Translations under genes and position numbers: made by a program
Shown: piece after piece, positions 56,363 through 63,994 of the stretch
Numbering within the stretch: position 1 is the stretch's first letter
Layout of the letters: every line of letters begins with the position of its first letter
The notes under the pieces: model-generated
Databases searched by the model: none
Told to the model about the DNA's origin: nothing
What the model saw: the letters and a program-made list of their open reading frames with translations, nothing else
Source of the DNA: Faecalispora anaeroviscerum
GTDB lineage: Bacteria; Bacillota; Clostridia; Oscillospirales; Acutalibacteraceae
NCBI RefSeq assembly: GCF_947568225.1
Contig: NZ_CANOOQ010000001.1
Coordinates: 2,542,001 to 2,606,000, forward strand
Direction: 5' to 3'
Length of the DNA: 64,000 nucleotides

Positions 56363-56545
56363 ATGAAAGAGGATAAGGCGACCTTTGTTGTGGATATGCT
56401 GTACCGGCAGCATTCCACATGGCAGGGAAATCTGCGTTGGGTTGAGGGCAATAAGGAAAGTGCTTTTCGCAGCGAGATCGAGCTGTTAAGCTTGATGGAC
56501 AGTGCGATGAAATTGACCAAAGAAAAGGAGCAGGATTCTGACTGA
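56363..56545 (+). CDS. Small conserved-looking hypothetical protein, 60 residues
   Basis: From ATG 56363, preceded by AAAAAGGGAGAG: MKEDKATFVVDMLYRQHSTW, then QGNLRWVEGNKESAFRSEIE and a C-terminal helix LLSLMDSAMKL. The pattern (ATFVVDMLYRQHSTWQG) resembles small clostridial proteins that occur as stand-alone hypotheticals; I do not know a function. The open frame extends upstream to 56207, but that part looks non-coding and lacks a ribosome binding site. Confidence 0.6.
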   Translation: MKEDKATFVVDMLYRQHSTWQGNLRWVEGNKESAFRSEIELLSLMDSAMKLTKEKEQDSD

Positions 56546-56632
56546 CGGGCAGGTTCGTTTTGCAAGGATTGTGGCGATTTAGCAAGGGGATGCGCCTCTC
56601 TTTGTTCTCGCCCACTTTTTGCGAAAATGGTA

Positions 56633-56661
56633 TTGACAAAGTAAGATAAAAATGATATATT
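56633..56661 (+). promoter_or_regulatory. Promoter of the disrupted tRNA-Thr
   Basis: TTGACA at 56633-56638, 17 bases, TATATT at 56656-56661; 25 bp before the tRNA 5' end. Confidence 0.85.
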
Positions 56662-56686
56662 ATTCAAGCGTTCAATTTTGAGTCGT

Positions 56687-56726
56687 GCTGGTGTAGCTCA
56701 GTTGGTAGAGCAGCTGATTTGTAATC
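56687..56726 (+). tRNA. tRNA-Thr (anticodon TGT), 5' part only
   Basis: The acceptor strand GCTGGTG, TA, D arm GCTC-AGTTGGTA-GAGC, and anticodon arm GCTGA-TTTGTAA-TC are intact to base 56726. The 3' side of the anticodon stem should continue AGC and be followed by the variable loop, T arm and acceptor 3' strand, but instead the sequence becomes CAAGAAATAG and leads into a terminator. The gene is therefore cut in the anticodon stem, at the left edge of an integrated element. Confidence 0.85.
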
Positions 56727-56748
56727 CAAGAAATAGAAATAAAACAAA

Positions 56749-56788
56749 CGTAGGAATTGCGGAAACCCGCATGAATCCTACGTTTTTT
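56749..56788 (+). terminator. Terminator directly after the tRNA-Thr fragment
   Basis: CGTAGGAATTGCGG / CCCGCATGAATCCTACG form an imperfect stem around AAA, followed by TTTTTT. It would stop transcription from the tRNA promoter after about 120 bases. Confidence 0.8.
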
Positions 56789-56916
56789 AATTTTACACCG
56801 GGCGCAAAAAGGGCAAAATGGTATCCACGGGTATCCAGAGGTATCCAATAAACAGTAAAAGTTATTGATAAAAAGGAAATAAAAATATAACTTATAAATG
56901 AATAATATTCCATACG

Positions 56917-56956
56917 CAAAAGCCGGAATTGACAGGCCTTGTCAACTCCGGCTTTT
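56917..56956 (-). terminator. Terminator after the XRE/ImmA gene
   Basis: AAAAGCCGGAATTGACA and TGTCAACTCCGGCTTTT pair with one mismatch around GGCCT-type loop bases; usable in both directions. It is 26 bp past the stop of the minus-strand gene. Confidence 0.8.
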
Positions 56957-56981
56957 ACTCTTTTGGGTAAGCAGTATACCT

Positions 56982-58142
56982 TTAGTTTTTTAGTTGTAAA
57001 TTATGCAGCGGAATTACATTATCAATTTTTAGGGTACCTACTGGAAGTCCAAGTAAATGCTCTATTTCATTAGGATAAAGAGTAAGATTATAGCTAAAAG
57101 ACAACTCATCTATAAATTCTTTGGCTGTAAACACTTTTTCAGATAATAACATTTGAACAGCAGTTTTTAATAAGGATGGTTGTGCTGTGGTCAGTACATT
57201 ATCTAGTGGCTCTTCTTTTCGCATACCTCTGCGCTGAAGAACGCGCATCAATGATTGGTATTCCTCATATGAAATCACAGCTAATGTATATGCCCGGCGG
57301 ATCATAGCAGCAATAGATACTTTCCATTTTTTCTTCAATTCAATATAGTAAGGGATACTAGTCGGATTCTGCTTAACATCAAAGTAGAAGGTGTCTTTAG
57401 GAAGAAGAAAAGCGGAGGCAAATTGATTTGCTTCGTTTTCACGTTCTTTAAATTCTTCTTTTGATAGTATCTCGATATCCTCACTCCATTCATGCATACA
57501 GATATGTCCTAATTCATGGGCAATATCAAAATGCAGCCTTGCAGCGGATGTTTTATTACTTGAGTAGCCAATAGTAAAAATGTCATCTCCATTGATGTCA
57601 ATCATTTGACTAAAAGCATCGATGTTATCTGTGGCAGTCTCAAAGGAAGTAATAACAATTCCCTTTTGCTCGGTTTCAAAAATTAAGTTTTCTATTGGAC
57701 GTCTCCCAAGATTCCATTTATCTCGTAATAGTTCTGCAGCCTCTTCCGGTGTAGAGGTAGTGCTTATTGACGGTAAATCCAGTTGAGGAAAATCAATATA
57801 TTCTTTTATAAAAGCAAATATATTTGAAACAAATTCCATTTTTTGTATTTGTTCGTTGCGATATTTCTTATTGGTGGTCAATAAAGCTCTAAAATACGTT
57901 GATCCAATATTGATACTATTGTCTTTTTCATAAAAATACTTCTTTGGAAATTTTAAGATATCCGACATTCTATTAACAATAGTTGAATCTGGATTATCAA
58001 TTTTTTTGTTTTCGTACATCGATACAGTTTGTCGTTGACAATCAAGATGCTCAGCTAACTCAGCCACTGTAAAACCTCTATAGATACGAGCTTTTTTAAG
58101 CCTATCTCCGTTAAAAACTAGTTCCTCTCTCAATGAGGACAC
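56982..58142 (-). CDS. XRE-family regulator fused to an ImmA/IrrE metallopeptidase
   Basis: A 386-residue protein. Residues about 10-65 form an XRE helix-turn-helix (FTVAELAEHLDCQRQTVSMYE). The middle has the zinc-peptidase motif HELGH in FDIAHELGHICMHEW near residue 210, with a downstream Glu-rich helix (ENEANQFASAFLLP) giving the third ligand, as in ImmA/IrrE (M78) enzymes, which cleave repressors of mobile elements or stress regulons. The C-terminal ~100 residues are of unknown fold. Start is GTG 58142; TTG 58133, with AGGTG just upstream, is an alternative. It follows the partner gene by 30 bp. Confidence 0.85.
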   Translation of the reverse strand: MSSLREELVFNGDRLKKARIYRGFTVAELAEHLDCQRQTVSMYENKKIDNPDSTIVNRMSDILKFPKKYFYEKDNSINIGSTYFRALLTTNKKYRNEQIQKMEFVSNIFAFIKEYIDFPQLDLPSISTTSTPEEAAELLRDKWNLGRRPIENLIFETEQKGIVITSFETATDNIDAFSQMIDINGDDIFTIGYSSNKTSAARLHFDIAHELGHICMHEWSEDIEILSKEEFKERENEANQFASAFLLPKDTFYFDVKQNPTSIPYYIELKKKWKVSIAAMIRRAYTLAVISYEEYQSLMRVLQRRGMRKEEPLDNVLTTAQPSLLKTAVQMLLSEKVFTAKEFIDELSFSYNLTLYPNEIEHLLGLPVGTLKIDNVIPLHNLQLKN

Positions 58143-58172
58143 CTCACAATACTATGATTGATTTAAGTTATA

Positions 58173-58931
58173 CTAATTATTTAAATTTTCTTCATCATCT
58201 GTTTCGGACGGCCGTACTTTAATGTTATGTTGTTTTCTTTTATTTGCCTTCTCAGATAACTTTAAACCGCGCTCAGGATGGTTGGACGCAGTTGAAAATT
58301 CCGTTGCAGATTGCATAATCGTACTTACATCCGCAGTAATATACTGATTCCAATTTTCTTCATATACTATCTTCATGTTTTTATCTATTACTACGGCTCG
58401 AATTGAAATTAACTCAAAATTATGGCTTTCAAATAATATTAGAGCGTGATGATCAATAAATTCTCGTTCCACTTTCAAATCAAATAAAATTTTTTGAACA
58501 ATGTCCTTCATATTATCTTCATCAAACAAGTCAATTGGATAAAGGGTCATCTGATCATTATTTAATAGTTTTGCGTTCAATATATTTACAAGACCGTCTA
58601 GATAATGAGGATTTTTTCTCTTTTTAAGATTTTTAAATAGCTGTTCAAAACGGCTCTCTCTCATAAATGTAAAAAGTATTCTTTTTTCTTGAGAAAAAAC
58701 GGGAACCATTTGCCACGAACCTCGTTGTGTGGAATCGGCTACACAAGATATTTTAGGCATTTCATTGCATAGTTTTGTATTTAATATATCCCAGATTCTA
58801 GTTGGTGTGCTATTTTTTGTTTTGAGATAATATGTATCTTCTCTAATGCTGTCTCCAACGGCATCGTTTACACAATGAACAACTTTGGTAATAAATTGTT
58901 CTCCACATGTCAATTTGAACCCTTTATCCAT
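58173..58931 (-). CDS. Uncharacterised 252-residue protein paired with the XRE/ImmA gene
   Basis: Mixed alpha/beta protein without signal peptide or membrane span. Features visible: FELISIRAVVIDKNMKIVYEENW, resembling a strand pair at the end of a globular domain, and a Lys-rich C-terminal tail (KANKRKQHNIKVRPSETDDEE) likely disordered. ATG 58931 follows GAGGTGAAAGC. It is the first gene of a bicistron with the XRE/ImmA protein, an arrangement known for toxin/antitoxin and phage-regulator pairs; it may be a DUF5986-type protein but I cannot verify this. It could be a toxin or the peptidase target. Confidence 0.6.
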   Translation of the reverse strand: MDKGFKLTCGEQFITKVVHCVNDAVGDSIREDTYYLKTKNSTPTRIWDILNTKLCNEMPKISCVADSTQRGSWQMVPVFSQEKRILFTFMRESRFEQLFKNLKKRKNPHYLDGLVNILNAKLLNNDQMTLYPIDLFDEDNMKDIVQKILFDLKVEREFIDHHALILFESHNFELISIRAVVIDKNMKIVYEENWNQYITADVSTIMQSATEFSTASNHPERGLKLSEKANKRKQHNIKVRPSETDDEENLNN

Positions 58932-58964
58932 CCTGCTTTCACCTCAAAATACATAATTTTTATA

Positions 58965-58993
58965 ATTATAGGCGTTTTTATATAAAATGTCAA
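58965..58993 (-). promoter_or_regulatory. Promoter of the two-gene XRE/ImmA operon
   Basis: On the minus strand TTGACA (plus 58988-58993), 17 bases, TATAAT (plus 58965-58970). Immediately upstream TCAAG-N9-CTTGA is an inverted repeat that could be an operator for the XRE protein. Confidence 0.7.
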
Positions 58994-59093
58994 GTTTAAA
59001 AGTCTTGATAATGTGAAATGTAAAAAATACTGGTCTTAAATATTTGTATATGAAGCGTTTAATAGTGAAAAAGGAATAATGATATATCTACGA

Positions 59094-59134
59094 CAAGGAC
59101 CGGAATTGACTTATTGTATCAATTTCGGTCCTTG
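59094..59134 (-). terminator. Terminator of the integrase gene
   Basis: CAAGGACCGGAATTGA and TCAATTTCGGTCCTTG pair with one mismatch; 27 bp after the integrase stop on the minus strand. Confidence 0.75.
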
Positions 59135-59161
59135 CTATATTAAAGAGCAGTGTTAATGTTT

Positions 59162-60667
59162 CTACACTCTATTGACTTTCTCTTTTATTTCCGCTAATGA
59201 AAGCATATCACAATACACCTGATTGATTTGCTGACCGGTACGTTTTGCCTCATCGCTTCTAACGTGAGTGTAGACACCTAAAATCACATTTGTGGTGGAG
59301 TCTCCCATCAAGCACATGGCGGTCTTGACCGGGACTCCCGATTCTGCTAATGTTGTGGCAAAGGTGTGCCGAAATTTATACAGCGTGTACTCTTTCCCAA
59401 AACCATGTCGTTTTTTGAAGCGATTGAATGCCGTGTTTAGAACATCGTCCCGCATTGGAACGTCAGTTGATGAGGGGAACAGGAACCGGTTCTGATATTT
59501 TGCAGGGGCGTTCTTTTCCAAATACCCCAACCATTCTTTGATTGCCTCAATTCCCTGCTCGCCAATGTACAAAGTCCGAATTCCTGCCGGACTTTTTGTG
59601 GGGCCTATCGCAGACTCTCTACCAGTGCTTTTGGAAAATGCGCTGTTGCCCAGTATTGGTTTCATTACTGCGGCCTGATGGATGTGAATCTCGCATGTGC
59701 TGAAATTCACATCGGTTTTCAGCAAGGCACGAATTTCTTCCGGTCTCATTCCAGTTAGCGTTTCCAGCAAAAGAACTGTGTAAATCATAGGATCACTTTC
59801 CTGTTTCGCACAAGATAAAATGGTGTTGATTTGCTCTTTCGAATACACCTTTTCGTCATCTGAACGTAAATCCCTTTGAGTGGATCTCGCTTTTTTGACC
59901 ATCCGTCCCACATCTTTCGGGATCAACTCGTCCTCAGCGGCAACAGCAGTCATTTTACGCAGGACAAGACGAACCTTATCCAGTGTGCTCTGGGACATAT
60001 GGGACATACTGTTCAGAAATTCCTGAAGCTCCATTCGTGTTAGCTCATCTAAATACATATCTCCAAGTTTTGATTTTACAATTCGCTTCGCATTGGTAGC
60101 ATAGCAATGCTTTGTACGTGCAGTCGGAGCCGAGAACATTGTAAAGAGATGCTGATCCAAATAATCCCGAACGGTAATGCGTGGAGCATTTGGAGTGGGG
60201 GGAGTGGCAGGTGCTGTAAAAGATACCCCAGAATCAGGTAACAACACCCCATCCATCTCTTTCAGTGCCTTCTGGAGAGCTTCCTCTGCGTCCTCACGAG
60301 TAAGGAATCCTCCCTTAATCAGTCGTTCCCGTTTTCCTGTTACCGGATCTTTTCCCCGACTGATGGCGTATCGGAACTCATCCCTTGCCTTTACATATAA
60401 AATGCTGCCGGAGCTATGCGGCGTTGCCATTCTGAAAACCTCCTCTTCGTCGTTTGGTTCGGTAGTATAACTCTGACCTGCTGATTCAGCAAGTCCCAAA
60501 TACCGTTCCAGAGAGATGATTGGTACAAGAGTGCGTTTCCCGATCTTTTTAACGGATAATTCTCCGTTCTCGATAAGAAGATCAAGGTCGGGGACACTAA
60601 CTCCCAATTCCTTTGCCGTTTCCTCCAGCGTCAAAGCCTGCTTGCCATACTTTTCGTTCAGTTCCAT
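59162..60667 (-). CDS. int: Tyrosine-family integrase with fused N-terminal excisionase-like HTH
   Basis: A 501-residue recombinase, longer than the usual 370-420. Residues about 10-60 (LTLEETAKELGVSVPDLDLL, RTLVPIISLERYLG) look like a MerR/Xis-type winged helix normally found in separate excisionases. An arm-binding-like region (about 85-140), a SAM-like core-binding domain (about 165-265) and a catalytic domain follow. Catalytic Arg308 (TGMRPEE), Arg433 in YKFRHTFAT and nucleophile Tyr466 (LGVYTHV) are present; the box-II His position is Tyr, a known variant. ATG 60667 lacks a strong binding site. It presumably integrates the element into the tRNA-Thr gene. Confidence 0.9.
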   Translation of the reverse strand: MELNEKYGKQALTLEETAKELGVSVPDLDLLIENGELSVKKIGKRTLVPIISLERYLGLAESAGQSYTTEPNDEEEVFRMATPHSSGSILYVKARDEFRYAISRGKDPVTGKRERLIKGGFLTREDAEEALQKALKEMDGVLLPDSGVSFTAPATPPTPNAPRITVRDYLDQHLFTMFSAPTARTKHCYATNAKRIVKSKLGDMYLDELTRMELQEFLNSMSHMSQSTLDKVRLVLRKMTAVAAEDELIPKDVGRMVKKARSTQRDLRSDDEKVYSKEQINTILSCAKQESDPMIYTVLLLETLTGMRPEEIRALLKTDVNFSTCEIHIHQAAVMKPILGNSAFSKSTGRESAIGPTKSPAGIRTLYIGEQGIEAIKEWLGYLEKNAPAKYQNRFLFPSSTDVPMRDDVLNTAFNRFKKRHGFGKEYTLYKFRHTFATTLAESGVPVKTAMCLMGDSTTNVILGVYTHVRSDEAKRTGQQINQVYCDMLSLAEIKEKVNRV

Positions 60668-60966
60668 TTTTCATACCAGCCTAATTACAGTAGTCGATAC
60701 TTCGCATCGCCGGTTTTTATAACCAGACTGTTTGTTCAACTGGAAATATTACTTGAACTCCTTGGGGAATGACAATCATCGAAAAATATTTTCTCAACTG
60801 CTGCCCAAAAAGCAAAAAAGAAAGGGGAGAAGGCTCAACTCCTTTTCCCCAAACGGTAAACTGGTTTAGTATATTGTTTTGATTTGTGCTGAACTCATTT
60901 TAAAATTTGCTTCTTCTTTTAATTCGATAAAAACAGATTAAATGTAAGTGCATTTCTACATTTATA

Positions 60967-61000
60967 TTGACATTATAAATATAAATGTTTAATATTTATA
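60967..61000 (+). promoter_or_regulatory. Promoter with overlapping palindrome ahead of the HTH-macro-DarT operon
   Basis: TTGACA at 60967-60972, 17 bases, TAATAT at 60990-60995. The palindrome TATAAATAT (60974-60982) / ATATTTATA (60992-61000) covers the spacer and -10 and could be the operator for autoregulation by the first gene product. The rest of 60668-60966 contains a GGGGAGAAGG/CCTTTTCCCC hairpin (about 60823-60850) and no gene. Confidence 0.65.
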
Positions 61001-61016
61001 CGAGAGGGGATTTGAA

Positions 61017-61235
61017 ATGAGAATTGATGAGCCAATAAAAATACTTTGTATTAAGACAGATCTGACGATGTCAGAAATTGCAAAGCGATTAAATAAAACC
61101 CCACAAGCATTTTGTCAGAAAGTGAAGCGGGGGACATTTACCATTGATGATCTTGATCAGGTTGCTATGGTTACAGATTGCAAACTGGAGTGTAGTTTTG
61201 TTTTGCCAAATGGCGAAAGAATACAGATTCAGTGA
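61017..61235 (+). CDS. Small HTH protein, first gene of the DarTG-like operon
   Basis: A 72-residue protein with a short helix-turn-helix (LTMSEIAKRLNKTPQAFCQK) followed by DDLDQVAMVTDCKLECSFVL, the compact XRE-like fold seen in small phage and element regulators. ATG 61017 is preceded by GAGAGGGGAT. It ends 13 bp before the macrodomain gene and lies under a promoter with an overlapping palindrome, so it is probably the autorepressor of the module (inference). Confidence 0.8.
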   Translation: MRIDEPIKILCIKTDLTMSEIAKRLNKTPQAFCQKVKRGTFTIDDLDQVAMVTDCKLECSFVLPNGERIQIQ

Positions 61236-61248
61236 AAGGAGAGTCGTA

Positions 61249-62112
61249 ATGATCGAATATATTGAGGGCGACATATTTAACAGTCCTGCACAGGTAATTG
61301 TAAATACAGTTAACACTGTAGGCGTTATGGGCAAGGGTCTCGCATTATCATTCAAGAAAAGATACCCCGAAATGTTTCAATCTTACAGGCGTGCATGTGA
61401 AAAGAACCTATTGAAAACAGGAAAACTGATGTTGTTTTATTCTCCAGATCATTGGATTCTTTTATTTCCAACAAAAGAAAATTGGAGATATCCTTCAAAG
61501 TTAGAATACATTGAAGCTGGACTGGTGAAGTTTGTTCAAACTTATGCAGAAAAGAGCATTACCTCTATTGCATTTCCGAGGCTCGGATGTGGAAACGGTG
61601 AATTAAATTGGGATGACGTTCGTCCACTGATGGAGAAATATCTACGCTCCCTCCCGATTGATGTTTATATTTATATTGGGACAGGGCCAGATGTTGTGCC
61701 GGAGCACAAGGCACAGAAAGAAACAATGGCATGGCTGCATGAAAATGCGAAAGACATGTCTTTTAAAGGACTGATTGATGATATTGCGTATCAAGCCGCC
61801 TTGTTACCGATAACTTTCTTATATGAAGAAAGTGAGGTAACCGTTAAATATTCAGATGGAATCGTATTTGAATATAAAGGACAAACACAGGTTGTTTCTG
61901 ATGATGAGATGTATCAGCTATGGGATGTTATACGCACCGACGGTGTGTTTGCAGCTGATGCTTCCTTTCGCAGTTCTTTGGTATATAGATTACTTCTTAA
62001 GCTAGGATATCTTTCTAAAATTCGAATTCAGGACAGTAAGTCTGGAAATATGTTAGACGGCTATCAATTAAACGAAGGACTTGGCCGGGCATACGGCGTA
62101 AAGGAGTGTTAA
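61249..62112 (+). CDS. Macrodomain protein, DarG-like antitoxin candidate
   Basis: 287 residues. Residues 1-165 are a macrodomain of the DarG/ADP-ribosylglycohydrolase kind: GDIFNSPAQVIVNTVNTVGVMGKGLAL (read in pieces; Asn19, Asn22 and the GVMGKG loop) and FPRLGCGNGELNWDDV. DarG removes ADP-ribose from thymidine in DNA and neutralises DarT. The remaining ~120 residues form an extra C-terminal domain, as in DarG, which contributes to toxin binding. Start ATG 61249 follows AAAGGAGAG. It lies directly before the DarT-like gene (1-bp gap), the reverse of the usual darT-darG order. Confidence 0.85.
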   Translation: MIEYIEGDIFNSPAQVIVNTVNTVGVMGKGLALSFKKRYPEMFQSYRRACEKNLLKTGKLMLFYSPDHWILLFPTKENWRYPSKLEYIEAGLVKFVQTYAEKSITSIAFPRLGCGNGELNWDDVRPLMEKYLRSLPIDVYIYIGTGPDVVPEHKAQKETMAWLHENAKDMSFKGLIDDIAYQAALLPITFLYEESEVTVKYSDGIVFEYKGQTQVVSDDEMYQLWDVIRTDGVFAADASFRSSLVYRLLLKLGYLSKIRIQDSKSGNMLDGYQLNEGLGRAYGVKEC

Positions 62113-62113
62113 T

Positions 62114-63142
62114 ATGACATTCTCAGAAATTATCCGGCAAAACTGTGATACGGCTTCGGTGAGATGGTGGCCAAGATATGCGTACCATTATACCGATGTG
62201 TCTAACGCAGTCAATATTTTATCCACAGGTTATTTATACAGTAGAATAAAAGCACAAGAAACAAAGGCTATGGCCAATGATAACGCAAGTATTCAAGTGA
62301 TTAACATGACGGAAAGTGCGGCGACTTCCTCCGTTCGGTTCTATTTTCGACCGTTGACTCCCACGCAATATTATAACGAGGGCTTTAAACATGAGGCAAT
62401 TCGTTATTGCAATGATGAAAATGCAAATGTTCCGGTGCCGGTATTCTTTCTTTTTGATCTAGAAAAATTATTAAAGGAACCTCTTACAAAATTTTCTGAG
62501 TTTAGTCAAGCAGGTCATAGCGCCCCGATTTTTAGTGGAATTGATGAATTTCAGAAATTGGATTTCAATAAAATTTACAGCAAGGGATATGTTGAGGAAG
62601 AAGTTAGAAAATATCGTCATGCTGAAATTCTTTATCCCAATTCATATCAGATTGATAACAGCTTAAAATTTGTTTTATGTCGGAGCGAAATTGAAAAAAC
62701 CACTTTGATGACTCTGCTGAAGAAAAAAGATTCAAAAAGCTATTATAAATACAAAAACATTATAAAAGTTTGTAAAGCTGATATGTTCGAAAATAATGGC
62801 TTGTTTTTGAAGAATGTTTCATTCGGTATGAATTCTATCAGCTTTGCTTTTGCAGATACCTATCTCAAAAGTAAATATGAGCAGTCGCAAATGTTTAAGC
62901 TTGATTGTGAAAGTTTGGTTCCTGTTTCAGCAGAATTTCAATTTAAATGGGTTGCTGGAAATGGGAACAGTATTGCTGAAATCTCGTTTGAAAGAGAAAT
63001 TGATTACCAAAATCCAGAGCAAATTGTGTTTAACAAATTACCTAAGTATAAAGGCTCTAAAAGTATGATGGTTACTTTGACGCTTGAGGGAAAGCTAGTC
63101 TGTTGTATTGAACGTGCGATAGATAGTTTGGAGCTTTTATAA
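62114..63142 (+). CDS. DarT-like DNA ADP-ribosyltransferase (DUF4433-type) toxin candidate
   Basis: 342 residues. The N-terminal YAYHYTDVSNAVNILSTGYL (His25) matches the start of DarT enzymes, which attach ADP-ribose to thymidine in single-stranded DNA; TSSVRFYFRPLTPTQYYNEG (Arg75, Arg79) corresponds to their VPFYFxxRSPMLY-like block, and the catalytic Glu is probably Glu171 in YRHAEILYPNSYQI. The C-terminal ~150 residues extend beyond typical DarT (about 210 residues) and are not assigned. ATG 62114 has AAGGAG at 62101-62106. Translationally close to the macrodomain gene. Possible role: abortive phage defence or element maintenance. Confidence 0.75.
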   Translation: MTFSEIIRQNCDTASVRWWPRYAYHYTDVSNAVNILSTGYLYSRIKAQETKAMANDNASIQVINMTESAATSSVRFYFRPLTPTQYYNEGFKHEAIRYCNDENANVPVPVFFLFDLEKLLKEPLTKFSEFSQAGHSAPIFSGIDEFQKLDFNKIYSKGYVEEEVRKYRHAEILYPNSYQIDNSLKFVLCRSEIEKTTLMTLLKKKDSKSYYKYKNIIKVCKADMFENNGLFLKNVSFGMNSISFAFADTYLKSKYEQSQMFKLDCESLVPVSAEFQFKWVAGNGNSIAEISFEREIDYQNPEQIVFNKLPKYKGSKSMMVTLTLEGKLVCCIERAIDSLELL

Positions 63143-63319
63143 CGAATACTCTTTCCAGCAGTAAGTGAGGACACATGCGGATCGTTTGTGCCTCATAAGG
63201 GATATAAAAAGTAAAAGTTTTAAAATATCCAAGGGTTATTATAAGTATACTTATAATATTACCTATCATATTTGAAAGTTTGCATTTCAAATAGTAAAAC
63301 ACTGTGCCGTTTTCTAAAA

Positions 63320-63368
63320 GTAACAAGGGAGTACTGTCTGTAATTTACAGGCAGTACTCCCTTGTTAC
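63320..63368. terminator. Long near-perfect inverted repeat between darT-like and recombinase genes
   Basis: GTAACAAGGGAGTACTGTCTGTAA and its inverse copy (TTACAGGCAGTACTCCCTTGTTAC) form a stem of about 24 bp with one mismatch and almost no loop. No T run follows on the plus strand, but TTATT-type sequence surrounds it. It lies between converging genes, so bidirectional termination is likely; a recombinase site or MITE end is the alternative. Confidence 0.55.
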
Positions 63369-63388
63369 TGTAAAATAATTAACTATGG

Positions 63389-63994
63389 TTAAGATAAGTG
63401 CTCCAACTCATGTACAAAGCGGTAATAAGTGTTTCGTTTCAAGCTCAACTCCTGCATCAACTGCTTTGCCGAAACCTCATGTCTTTTGACTCGTTCCAAC
63501 TGCTGCGGAAAATCTTCCGGCATCATAATTTCAGGTCGACCGAATTTCTTTCCTTTTGCTTTTGCTGCGGCGATTCCTTCTTCCTGACGCTTTCGGATGG
63601 TGACACGCTCCTGTTCTGCGATGCTGGAAAGAACCTCAATCAGGATGTGATTCACCATATCCAAAATCCAATCCTGTCCCTCCTCCAAATCGATCAGAGT
63701 AGTCGGCAAATCCAACACCTTGACTCGGATGCTTTTCTGGCGATAATACTCCAACTCCGCTTTGATATCGACTTTGTTACGGGATAACCGGTCAAGGGAA
63801 GTTACGATTAGTGTATCCCCCTCGCGAAGCAGCGCATTTCGCAATACTGCATACTGGGGACGATTGAAGTTTCTGCCGGAAGCCTTTTCTTCTATGATAT
63901 TGCGCTCTTCTACCCCATACTGGAGCAGAGCTGCGATTTGCCGGTCTAAGTGCTGTTCTTTACTACTAACCCGAGCGTAGCCATACACCCGCAT
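63389..63994 (-). CDS. Small serine recombinase (resolvase/invertase family)
   Basis: A 201-residue resolvase. The catalytic Ser is in YGYARVSSKEQHLDRQ (about Ser10); later motifs LIVTSLDRLSRNKVDI, the long E-helix and a C-terminal HTH (GKKFGRPE...VSAKQLMQELSLKRNTYYRF) are complete. It could resolve or invert DNA at nearby sites. It is complete, starting at ATG 63992-63994 at the right edge of the window, so its upstream context is missing. No site (res/hix) recognised unless the inverted repeat at 63.32-63.37 kb serves. Confidence 0.92.
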   Translation of the reverse strand: MRVYGYARVSSKEQHLDRQIAALLQYGVEERNIIEEKASGRNFNRPQYAVLRNALLREGDTLIVTSLDRLSRNKVDIKAELEYYRQKSIRVKVLDLPTTLIDLEEGQDWILDMVNHILIEVLSSIAEQERVTIRKRQEEGIAAAKAKGKKFGRPEIMMPEDFPQQLERVKRHEVSAKQLMQELSLKRNTYYRFVHELEHLS

